Source: Rhizosphaericola mali
GTDB taxonomy: Bacteria; Bacteroidota; Bacteroidia; Chitinophagales; Chitinophagaceae
Length of the DNA: 64,000 nt
Assembly: GCF_004337365.2 (NCBI RefSeq)
Contig: NZ_CP044016.1
Coordinates: 3,038,001 to 3,102,000 of the forward strand
Reading direction: 5' to 3'
The position numbers and the translations under genes are program-made. The notes beneath the pieces are model-generated. The model did no database searches and was not told the DNA's origin. It was given only the letters and a program-made list of their open reading frames with translations. This document shows positions 36,701 to 44,067 of this stretch, in pieces (positions within the stretch are counted from its first letter, which is position 1; the number at the start of each line of letters is the position of its first letter).

Positions 36701-37084
36701 TTAAGCAAGCACTTGAGCCGGTGGCTTTAATAATGGATCAACTACATATAGTTGCCAGATAGGACTATCATGAAGAAATAATCTCTCAGATTTGATAGTA
36801 TATTTTGGAGAAATATTTTGAACAGAGGAAAAATAGTGTTGGCAAATCAAGGAATTCACCTTACTGAATGAATCGCCCAAATCCTTCTCCTGTTGTTGTT
36901 CTTTCTTCAAAGCTTTCATCAAGAAACAATGACCGTTACAATGTAAAAGAGGACGATTTTTATTGACACAATATTTTAGTTCTATTTCGCTCCTATTGGC
37001 GTAAAAATCTACAATCACGAATGCCTTACTGAAAGACATGCATACAAATGCTAAAAACGTGATTATAATTATTACTTGTTTCAA
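36701..37084 (-). CDS. Small membrane-anchored Cys/His protein, first copy
   Basis: The frame is open from 37141, but the first 19 codons contain a promoter box. From TTG at 37084 the 127-residue product lines up without gaps through residue 64 with the second copy at 40074. One hydrophobic segment (residues 4-16) ends at MSFSK, then DFYAN, KYCVNKNRP, and HCNGHCFLMKALKKEQQ with Cys39, His48, Cys49, His52, Cys53. A conserved KPP lies near the C-terminus. Related small proteins with C...NKxxP...CxGKC are, from memory, common beside Bacteroidota metal receptors and uncharacterised. The Cys/His spacing suggests metal or heme handling in the periplasm (inference). Confidence 0.7.
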   Translation of the reverse strand: MKQVIIIITFLAFVCMSFSKAFVIVDFYANRSEIELKYCVNKNRPLLHCNGHCFLMKALKKEQQQEKDLGDSFSKVNSLICQHYFSSVQNISPKYTIKSERLFLHDSPIWQLYVVDPLLKPPAQVLA

Positions 37085-37092
37085 TATCGTGT

Positions 37093-37104
37093 GTAAATAT
37101 TTAC
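37093..37104 (-). promoter_or_regulatory. Palindromic operator candidate
   Basis: GTAAATATTTAC is a perfect 12-base palindrome located just past the expected transcription start and 8 bases before the TTG start. It matches the Fur 7-1-7 consensus poorly, so another regulator would be expected. Confidence 0.35.
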
Positions 37105-37120
37105 TAAACCTAGAGCCGAG

Positions 37121-37128
37121 CAAAGATA
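37121..37128 (-). promoter_or_regulatory. -7 promoter element for the first Cys/His gene operon
   Basis: TATCTTTG on the minus strand fits TAnnTTTG exactly. It lies inside the longest possible frame, supporting the downstream TTG start at 37084. Confidence 0.45.
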
Positions 37129-37233
37129 AAGTAAATCCCAACTCGTTGGTTGAATTTTTCCAAACTAACTTTAAGAAATCATGAAATAAATAATATTTTT
37201 TCTAAATATGTTACGCCTCACTTAAATTTGATT

Positions 37234-37241
37234 TACCTTTG
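37234..37241 (+). promoter_or_regulatory. -7 promoter element for the EamA transporter gene
   Basis: TACCTTTG followed by CGCCCC fits TAnnTTTG, 44 bases before the ATG at 37286. Confidence 0.45.
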
Positions 37242-37285
37242 CGCCCCTCTATTTTTTAAGTAGAGAAGATAAAATTTTTAGGAAA

Positions 37286-38173
37286 ATGAAAAAGTCATTT
37301 GCGCTTTTACATGCGGCTATTTTTTTGGCAGGATTTACTGGAATATTTGGACGATTGATCACGTTAAAAGCTGGTCTTTTAGTGTGGTATAGATTATTTT
37401 TTTCCTTTATAATTCTTTTTCTAATTCTTTTATTGACAAAAAAAATAAAAAAATACAATTTAAAAGATACCATTCGTCAAGGCTTTGGAGGGTTATTACT
37501 TGGATTACATTGGGTTTTATTTTACAGTAGTATTAAATATTCGAATATTTCTGTCGGCGTCGTTTGTTTTTGCTTGACTAGTTTCTTTACGGCAATATTG
37601 AATCCTATTATTAATAAAGTTCCATTCAGATGGGGGGAATTATTATTGAGTTGTATTGCACTTATCGGTGTCGGATTCATATTTAATATAGATGTAAGCT
37701 TCCAAAAAGGCATTCTCATCGGTGTCATTTCTTCCTTATTTGCATCTCTTTATGTCATGTATAACGAGAAAATGGTTCACAATTATGAACTACTAAATAT
37801 CAACTGTTATCAGATGATGGGCGGTTGGGTTGGCATTTCCATACTATTGCCATTTCTATTAAAAATGGATAATATGCATTTTTATATTCCTGACGCAAAA
37901 AACTTAATGTATTTATTTCTACTTTCGTCCTTCTGTACGGTTTTATTATACCTATTAATTGCCAATGTTTTAAAAAGTCTCAATGCATTTACGATCAATT
38001 TGAGTTTCAACTTAGAACCAATTTACAGCATCATCGGTGCTATGTTTATTTATCATGAAAACAAAGAATTAACTCCAACTTTTTATGTAGGATTGGCGCT
38101 TATAATACTATCTGTTTCTTTACAAATGGTTAAATCAATGTATCAAAATCGCAAATTAAAAAAAGCGTATTAA
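37286..38173 (+). CDS. EamA-family (drug/metabolite transporter superfamily) permease
   Basis: 295 residues with ten hydrophobic helices in two five-helix halves. Each half carries the EamA pattern; FAGFTGIFGRLITLKAG opens the first and LNLSFNLEPIYSIIGAMFIYHE in the second half is the strongest family match. Such proteins export or import metabolites such as amino acids, nucleotides or sugars; the substrate cannot be told. It has its own promoter and is convergent with the MutS-like gene, ten bases from its stop. It lies between the two metal-receptor operons but shows no sign of metal specificity. Confidence 0.85.
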   Translation: MKKSFALLHAAIFLAGFTGIFGRLITLKAGLLVWYRLFFSFIILFLILLLTKKIKKYNLKDTIRQGFGGLLLGLHWVLFYSSIKYSNISVGVVCFCLTSFFTAILNPIINKVPFRWGELLLSCIALIGVGFIFNIDVSFQKGILIGVISSLFASLYVMYNEKMVHNYELLNINCYQMMGGWVGISILLPFLLKMDNMHFYIPDAKNLMYLFLLSSFCTVLLYLLIANVLKSLNAFTINLSFNLEPIYSIIGAMFIYHENKELTPTFYVGLALIILSVSLQMVKSMYQNRKLKKAY

Positions 38174-38182
38174 CGTCTAGAG

Positions 38183-39976
38183 TTACATCTTAATTCCTAT
38201 TTCACGCATTAGTATAGCGGCATTCATACGCTGACAAATACCATTTTTCAATTTATAGTCAAAGTATAATTGTTGATCCTCTGCAACTTGCACATCAAAA
38301 TGATAATTCTCTATTTTACCAGGATAATCATTTTGCATACTTGCCAACTCTACATCATGCGTTGCAATTACCGCAACCACTTTTTGTTCGATTAATTGAG
38401 TCATCAGTGCTTTTGAACCTGCATGTCTATCCAAAGAGTTGGTTCCACGTAAAATCTCATCTAACAATACAAATACTTTTTCCCCTCCATTCACGGCTTC
38501 AATAATTTGTTTAAGTTTCTTTAGTTCTGCATAAAATGTAGAGGTATTTTCTGCTAGATTATCTGCAATACGCATGCTACTCATCAACTTAGTCGGAGAG
38601 ACTGTCATAGATTGTGCACAAACAGGCGCACCACAATTTGCCAATATTAAATTAACACCTAAGCTTCTTAGGAATGTACTTTTTCCACCCATATTACTTC
38701 CTGTAATAAGCGCAATTTTATCTTGTCCATTGATTGCAAATGAATTATTTACACGTTTGGATGCTGCAATTAACGGATGCCCTATTTCCGTTGCAGCCAT
38801 ATTGAAATACGTATCATTTATAGTTGGAAAAATCCAATCCGGATGATTAAATGTCAACGTACCCAGACTATTCAAGGCTTCTACTTCATATACAGTATTT
38901 AGCCACAAGGAAACTTTATCTCCAAATGCAGTTTTCCATTTATTCAAAGCAAGTGTAACCCAAACGTCCCACAGCAAGAATGCGTTCAAAAAAAAGAACA
39001 AAAATACATTCATCCGAACATCAAATTTTTCTAAAATCTTACGCAAATCTGCTATAGATTTAGAGGCTGAAATATTTTCATTGCGCAATTTATTTTGCAA
39101 AGTCACCAGCAACTCACCTTCTACTTTGAGATTTTCAAATAAGGACAATTGTTTGGATAAGGTAGCTATTTTAGGTTCCAATTTGTTGATTGCATCGTAG
39201 GATGCTGTAATTTTCTTTGTTTGAGCAAATGAAAAAATCAAAAATACCAAGACCGCTAAGGAAAACATACCGCCAGAAATAGAATCATTGAGATAAAGAA
39301 AAAGTGTAGACAAAGTAATTATTGGATAAACAATCTTCACGACATTCCAAGCTCCAGCAGCTAAAGGATTGGGTAATTTGGTCCAAGTATCAACCAATTT
39401 GGATACGTTTTCATCTATAGGATTATCCAATCCGACAGCGTCTACATCTTGACGAAAGGATAATTGTTTTGATAAATATTGTGTCGCTTTTTGCCTTTGT
39501 AAAATGATTGAGTTATCGGCTTTTTCTTTAAACCATTGAGCCAACACTTTTTTACCACCACTCGTATTTGCACGATTCACATATTGGAATATGGAAAAAT
39601 TACCAAAAACATCTAGATCCGAAAGATATGCATGTGTAGGATCATTAAAGACGTCTCCACTCTCCCACGTTGAAAACTTCCCATCCAAGCCATCTAACTC
39701 TCTTCTATTAACCTTAAGCAAACTTTGCGTATATAATAAAGCAGTTTTCCACTTTACATCAATCGCCACAAAAACAAGAAATAGAATCAACAATAATACT
39801 ATACCAACAATTAATATAGGCAATGAAGCTTTAAACATCTTCACCATCCAAACAATCAAAGCAACAATAGTTAAAAATCTTGCCCAACCGATTAATTTGC
39901 GTTTTTTACTTAGATTAGTTTCTTCTAATTGTAATTCCGATATATTTTTTAAATAAATTTCTCTTGCTTCATTCAT
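38183..39976 (-). CDS. Membrane-anchored MutS-family ATPase
   Basis: 597 residues. The C-terminal ATPase of MutS is complete: Walker A GSNMGGKST (residues 426-434), SMRIADNLAENTSTFYAELK, Walker B VFVLLDEILRGTNS and ATHDVELAS. The N-terminal mismatch-binding and connector domains of MutS1 are absent. Instead two hydrophobic helices lie at about 31-48 and 53-72 and others near 213-252 and 322-342, so it is likely a membrane protein. Such MutS-related proteins are widespread in Bacteroidota without a known role. It is not the mismatch-repair MutS1; it also lacks the Smr domain of MutS2. Confidence 0.82.
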   Translation of the reverse strand: MNEAREIYLKNISELQLEETNLSKKRKLIGWARFLTIVALIVWMVKMFKASLPILIVGIVLLLILFLVFVAIDVKWKTALLYTQSLLKVNRRELDGLDGKFSTWESGDVFNDPTHAYLSDLDVFGNFSIFQYVNRANTSGGKKVLAQWFKEKADNSIILQRQKATQYLSKQLSFRQDVDAVGLDNPIDENVSKLVDTWTKLPNPLAAGAWNVVKIVYPIITLSTLFLYLNDSISGGMFSLAVLVFLIFSFAQTKKITASYDAINKLEPKIATLSKQLSLFENLKVEGELLVTLQNKLRNENISASKSIADLRKILEKFDVRMNVFLFFFLNAFLLWDVWVTLALNKWKTAFGDKVSLWLNTVYEVEALNSLGTLTFNHPDWIFPTINDTYFNMAATEIGHPLIAASKRVNNSFAINGQDKIALITGSNMGGKSTFLRSLGVNLILANCGAPVCAQSMTVSPTKLMSSMRIADNLAENTSTFYAELKKLKQIIEAVNGGEKVFVLLDEILRGTNSLDRHAGSKALMTQLIEQKVVAVIATHDVELASMQNDYPGKIENYHFDVQVAEDQQLYFDYKLKNGICQRMNAAILMREIGIKM

Positions 39977-40032
39977 GGGTTAAAGATAAGCTTAGTATTT
40001 TTTGTCAGAATAAAATATAGTAAAGATTTTAT

Positions 40033-40057
40033 TTATAATTATTCTCATTTATATTTG
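40033..40057 (+). promoter_or_regulatory. Fur-like box overlapping a -7 promoter element
   Basis: TTATAATTATTCTCA (40033-40047) agrees with the 7-1-7 Fur consensus TGATAATnATTATCA at 12 of 14 fixed positions. Three bases later TATATTTG (40050-40057) is an exact -7 box. A repressor on the first site would block this promoter. The following operon looks copper-related, so Fur, Zur or another family member are all possible. Confidence 0.5.
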
Positions 40058-40073
40058 CCTATCTTTTTTTAGT

Positions 40074-40448
40074 TTGAGGAAAATCACAGCCATATTATTC
40101 CTATTGTCCTTTTTCGCAATGAGCTTTAGTAAAAACATTGTGATGATTAATTTTTACATTAATCAGGATGCTATCGCCGCAAAATATTGTATCAATAAAT
40201 ATCGGCCTAGTATGCATTGTAATGGACACTGTTTTTTGATGAGGCAATTAAAAAAAGAACAGCAAAAGGAAACCAAAGATCTTGGTGATCAATTTGCCAA
40301 ATACGAAATCGTAGTTAACCATAATTACACCCCGATTTTACCAGAAACTTCAAGTTTTCCTATCCAAACCAAAAACTACCAACTATATTATCCCTCAGAA
40401 AATATAGTCAAAAGACAATATAGTCTTTTCAAACCACCTTGTGCATAG
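40074..40448 (+). CDS. Small membrane-anchored Cys/His protein, second copy
   Basis: 124 residues, starting at TTG; the next Met would remove most of the hydrophobic segment. Residues 4-16 are hydrophobic, ending MSFSK, then NFYIN, KYCINKYRP, HCNGHCFLMRQLKKEQQ (Cys39, His48, Cys49, His52, Cys53) and a final FKPPCA. It is a paralog of the 36701-37084 product. It heads the operon that goes on to a Met/His-rich lipoprotein, a copper-type receptor and a Met-rich lipoprotein. Known: a conserved uncharacterised Bacteroidota group. Inferred: metal relay or sensing on the periplasmic side of the inner membrane. Confidence 0.75.
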   Translation: MRKITAILFLLSFFAMSFSKNIVMINFYINQDAIAAKYCINKYRPSMHCNGHCFLMRQLKKEQQKETKDLGDQFAKYEIVVNHNYTPILPETSSFPIQTKNYQLYYPSENIVKRQYSLFKPPCA

Positions 40449-40499
40449 TCTACATACTTATTAGCAACTATAATTACATAGTTTAATCTTCATTCATTT

Positions 40500-40552
40500 G
40501 AATTTACAATACACTTTTGCAAAAAAGCACATGTAAATTCCAAATTCACATG
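40500..40552 (+). promoter_or_regulatory. Overlapping inverted repeats ahead of the Met/His lipoprotein gene
   Basis: GAATTTACA (40500-40508) pairs perfectly with TGTAAATTC (40532-40540). The second copy can instead pair with AATTCACATG (40543-40552), with one mismatch. The alternatives exclude each other. The 167-base gap 40449-40615 holds nothing else that I recognise. Confidence 0.35.
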
Positions 40553-40615
40553 CATTCAAGTCTCTATTTTCAACATAAATAGGGAAAGGACTTCGTATGC
40601 ACTAAATCTAAAGAC

Positions 40616-41494
40616 ATGCGTAAATACATTCAAAAACACTATATTCTTTTTTTCCTTAGTAGTTCTATCATTTATCTATATTCTTGTTCCAAAAGTGATA
40701 ATAATATAACAACTCCCTCGGAAACGAATTCCTTAAATCTAATCAATAGTCAAACAATAAACTCGACTCCTTATAAAATAGAAACTTACATCCATACAGA
40801 TTCTATAATCGTTGGTTACAATCCTATCATATTAAAAATTAAAGACACAACTACAAGTACTTATATTACTAATGCGACAATCCTTTTCGATCCATTAATG
40901 ACTGCCAATGCGGGCATGCATAGACATTCTGGTCCTGTAGAACAACCAATTTACGCCTCTTCTAATGGTGGATATACTGGCGCATTTATGCCTATACATG
41001 GATCTACCATATCTTATGACAATGCTGGAAATTATACGGGCTGGACAATGAGATATGCCATCACAATTAATAATATTACATACGATACTGTTAAATATAA
41101 TTTTGCGACAAAAAACATTAAGATCAATACGCAATTTTTCACTTCAGTTGCTGGCAATGATGGCTATACCTATTATATCGCATTGGTAACTCCGCAGCAG
41201 GCGAGTCAAAAAATTGGAATACAAGACTTGGAAGTTTCGATTTATAGAGGAGACAACCATGAAGCTTTATCATTTACACCCATAAACAATTTAACTATAA
41301 CCAACTTCTATCCTTATATGCCGGATATGGGTCATAGTTCCGATAATAATACCATACCCACAAATACGACAAATGGACATTACAAAGGAAGCGTAAACTT
41401 CACAATGGGTGGAGCATGGACTTTAAATTTCATTAAAATAATGCAAAACGGATCTAGTCTTATCGACTCTACCGGATTAGAAATAGCATTTTAA
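40616..41494 (+). CDS. Met/His-rich two-domain lipoprotein, probable copper-binding
   Basis: 292 residues. The lipoprotein signal ends YLYSC (Cys24). Two similar halves follow: residues 52-155 with LMTANAGMHRHSGP, GGYTGAFMPIHG and GWTMRYAITI, and residues 160-280 with PYMPDMGHSSDNN, GHYKGSVNFTMGG and WTLNFIKIM. Both have a Met/His cluster, then G-Y-x-G, then a strand with Met and Trp, the layout of YtkA/FixH-like beta-sandwich domains that handle copper. I infer a periplasmic or surface copper-binding lipoprotein. The receptor gene starts nine bases after its stop, so the two are cotranscribed. Confidence 0.72.
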   Translation: MRKYIQKHYILFFLSSSIIYLYSCSKSDNNITTPSETNSLNLINSQTINSTPYKIETYIHTDSIIVGYNPIILKIKDTTTSTYITNATILFDPLMTANAGMHRHSGPVEQPIYASSNGGYTGAFMPIHGSTISYDNAGNYTGWTMRYAITINNITYDTVKYNFATKNIKINTQFFTSVAGNDGYTYYIALVTPQQASQKIGIQDLEVSIYRGDNHEALSFTPINNLTITNFYPYMPDMGHSSDNNTIPTNTTNGHYKGSVNFTMGGAWTLNFIKIMQNGSSLIDSTGLEIAF

Positions 41495-41503
41495 ATTAGT
41501 AAA

Positions 41504-43552
41504 ATGAGGTCAATACTATTAATTGCCCTTTTAATAGTTTCTTATTCAAGTAGCGCACAAACACGACTAAAAGATACACTAGAAGCAGATGGAATTAAAG
41601 AAGTTACTATCCAGACAAGTGATAATAAATCTAATCATGGAAATGGACATGAAAAAGTAACTTCTTTGTTAGAAAAAATCCCTGGAATTTCATTAATTAG
41701 TCGTGGTGCATTTGCACAAGAACCAGTATTAAGAGGTCTAAATGAAAATCAACTGAGCAATACGATCAATGGAATGCGTATTTTTAGCGCTTGTACAGAT
41801 CGTATGGATCCGGCTTCGTCTTATATCGAGCCCAACAATCTGAGTAAAATCGTAGTAAATACTTCCAACTATAACCAAACAATTGGCAATAGTATGGGCA
41901 ATATTAATTTTCAATTAAATACAGCACAAATAGATAGTAATCGAAATTGGGATGGGAATTTTGGTACGGTTTGGAATAGTAATAATAACGAACAGCGTTA
42001 TTTAGGTACTATAAATTATCATTCCAGCAAATGGGCTTTTCATATGGATGGCATCTATCGCAAAGCGCACGATTATACACCAGGAGGAAATAAAGATTCT
42101 AATATTGTAAACTACGGAACATGGTCCAACAAACAAGTATTTACAGTAAATCAACAAGGTAAAATTAATTTTTCCCAATATTCGAAATGGAATATTCATG
42201 CAAACACTAAATATGCGATCAATAATTATAGTCAACTATCTATAGATTATGTGCAAGATGAGGCGCATAATATTGGATATCCCGCATTAACGATGGATGT
42301 ATCACATGCTATTGCGCATATCGCGAGCATAGAATACAATTGGAAAAAAGCTGGCAATTTCATTTCTGAAGTACACGAAAAATTTTATTTAAATAGTGTT
42401 AATCATGCAATGGATGACACCAAACGTCCAATCGAACAAGTGGCGATGCATATGGATATGCCAGGAAAAGATCACACAATCGGCAATCTTTTACAATGGG
42501 ATATGCCAATCAATCAACAGCAAAAAATAAGTTATCAATTAGAATCTTATTTTTTCAGATGGAATGCTTCGATGACTATGTATCCAACAGCAACACAGAC
42601 AAAAATGTTTATGTTGACTATTCCAGATGCGCAAAAATTGGATAATAATTTAACAATCAACTATAATTACAACAATTTTACCAACTGGGAATTTAATATT
42701 GGTGGCAATATTGAATATTCCATGAATAAGTTGTATTCTGATATAGGAAAACAACAACTTAGTACAATTACAATGAGTCATAATTCGCATAACTATATTC
42801 CATTTAATATTTTTGCGGATGCACGCTATATTGTAAATACACATTGGAATATATATGGAACGTTCAATAGTCAATCACGATCACCTATGACAAAGGAATT
42901 GTATTCCATATACCTTTACAATCCGACGGACAACTATGACTATATTGGCAATCCAAACGTAAAACAAGAAAAAATACAACATATTGAACTTAGTGTAAAC
43001 TATCACAAAGATAAATTACATAGTTCTATCAGTGTTTTTGGTTATCAATTTTCTGATTATATCGCTGGTACAGTACAACCCAATAAGGAGGCTATGACGG
43101 CGAACGCCAGAGGTGTAAAACAATATCAGAATATTGGTTCTGCACACTCATTTGGAGCAGAGTGGAGTTTAAATTATAGTTTTGATCCTCATTTTTCCAT
43201 TATAAATAATAGCTCTTATCAATACGGAAAAGACAACCAAGGTCATGCGCTTCCTCTAATACAGCCATTTAGAGATTTTACGCAGATTAGTTATAACAAT
43301 CCAAATTTGATCAATATTTATTTATCCCAACAATTATCCGCAACGCAAAATCATGTGAGTAGTTTTTATGGGGAAACACGTACTCCAGGATTTATAATAT
43401 TTAATGCTGGAGCGTCAAGAGAATGGCAACAATTTGCCCTAAATATTCAATGTAACAACATTCTAAATAAATATTACTACGAACATTTAGACGTTTTAAA
43501 ACTCCCAAGAATGGGCAGAAATTTTGAATGTTCCATTTCCTACAAGTTTTAA
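41504..43552 (+). CDS. TonB-dependent copper receptor, OprC/NosA-like
   Basis: 682 residues. A signal peptide ends SYSSSAQ; the plug has VLRGLNENQLSNTINGMRI. The copper site known from Pseudomonas OprC, CxxxM in the plug and HxM in the barrel, is matched by Cys97-Met101 (SACTDRMDP) and His301-Met303 (NHAMDD). A further Met/His patch, AMHMDMPGKDH, follows at 314-324. The barrel ends NFECSISYKF. OprC binds copper and moves it across the outer membrane. The operon neighbours are Met/His-rich, supporting copper as cargo. Unlike SusC it has no regulatory N-domain and no SusD partner. Confidence 0.85.
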   Translation: MRSILLIALLIVSYSSSAQTRLKDTLEADGIKEVTIQTSDNKSNHGNGHEKVTSLLEKIPGISLISRGAFAQEPVLRGLNENQLSNTINGMRIFSACTDRMDPASSYIEPNNLSKIVVNTSNYNQTIGNSMGNINFQLNTAQIDSNRNWDGNFGTVWNSNNNEQRYLGTINYHSSKWAFHMDGIYRKAHDYTPGGNKDSNIVNYGTWSNKQVFTVNQQGKINFSQYSKWNIHANTKYAINNYSQLSIDYVQDEAHNIGYPALTMDVSHAIAHIASIEYNWKKAGNFISEVHEKFYLNSVNHAMDDTKRPIEQVAMHMDMPGKDHTIGNLLQWDMPINQQQKISYQLESYFFRWNASMTMYPTATQTKMFMLTIPDAQKLDNNLTINYNYNNFTNWEFNIGGNIEYSMNKLYSDIGKQQLSTITMSHNSHNYIPFNIFADARYIVNTHWNIYGTFNSQSRSPMTKELYSIYLYNPTDNYDYIGNPNVKQEKIQHIELSVNYHKDKLHSSISVFGYQFSDYIAGTVQPNKEAMTANARGVKQYQNIGSAHSFGAEWSLNYSFDPHFSIINNSSYQYGKDNQGHALPLIQPFRDFTQISYNNPNLINIYLSQQLSATQNHVSSFYGETRTPGFIIFNAGASREWQQFALNIQCNNILNKYYYEHLDVLKLPRMGRNFECSISYKF

Positions 43553-43581
43553 GTATTTTTACATCTATCAAATAATAAATA

Positions 43582-44028
43582 ATGAAGTACAACAAATTAT
43601 TTTTAGGTCTTACCTTAGGCACAGCCTTATTTTACTCTTGTCAAAGCACTAATAATACGCCTGCTAAAGCGGGCAAATCTCCGATTGATTCTATGATGGA
43701 AATCGTGATGCATGGTCATGATGAAGGTATGAGCAAAATGGGTCGTGTGGAAAAAACAGCACAAGATCTTTCACATAAAATTGACAGTTTGCAACAAGCA
43801 AAAAAAGTAGATCAAACACTTTTAACAACTTGGAAATCAGCAAAAAAAGATCTGGACTTGGCAGATAGTAGCATGAATAAATGGATGGATGAATTTGATA
43901 TGGATATGCCCAACATGGATTCCTCCGCAAAAGTTCAATATCTACAATCCAATATTAAATGGGTAAGCGGTGTAGCGGATAGTCTTGGTACCGCATTAAA
44001 AAATGCAGAGGAAATCTTAAAAAAATAA
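43582..44028 (+). CDS. Met-rich helical lipoprotein of the copper operon
   Basis: 148 residues. The lipoprotein signal ends LFYSC (Cys20). Two Met/His clusters are striking: MMEIVMHGHDEGMSKMGR (residues 38-55) and MNKWMDEFDMDMPNMD (98-113), separated by a Lys/Gln-rich helix of coiled-coil type. MxxM and MxM spacings of this kind bind Cu(I) in known copper chaperones. I do not recognise a named family. It is the last gene of the operon, 29 bases after the receptor. Inferred role: copper reservoir or relay at the periplasmic face of a membrane. Confidence 0.7.
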   Translation: MKYNKLFLGLTLGTALFYSCQSTNNTPAKAGKSPIDSMMEIVMHGHDEGMSKMGRVEKTAQDLSHKIDSLQQAKKVDQTLLTTWKSAKKDLDLADSSMNKWMDEFDMDMPNMDSSAKVQYLQSNIKWVSGVADSLGTALKNAEEILKK

Positions 44029-44034
44029 TCCTAG

Positions 44035-44067
44035 TATCGCAAGAACAATACTATTGCTCTTGCGATA
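44035..44067. terminator. Hairpin between the convergent Met-rich lipoprotein and patatin genes
   Basis: 16-base arms TATCGCAAGAACAATA and TATTGCTCTTGCGATA pair with one mismatch around one base. The hairpin begins seven bases after the plus-strand stop and covers the end of the minus-strand gene. T runs are weak, so efficiency is unsure. Confidence 0.5.

Noticed and set aside
37093-37104. Possible Fur box before the first Cys/His gene
   Set aside because: The palindrome matches the 7-1-7 Fur consensus at only about half of the positions; kept only as a generic operator candidate.
38574-39956. Open frames of 90 and 121 residues opposite the MutS-like gene
   Set aside because: They are in the complement of a complete ATPase gene and have no ribosome-binding or promoter signal.
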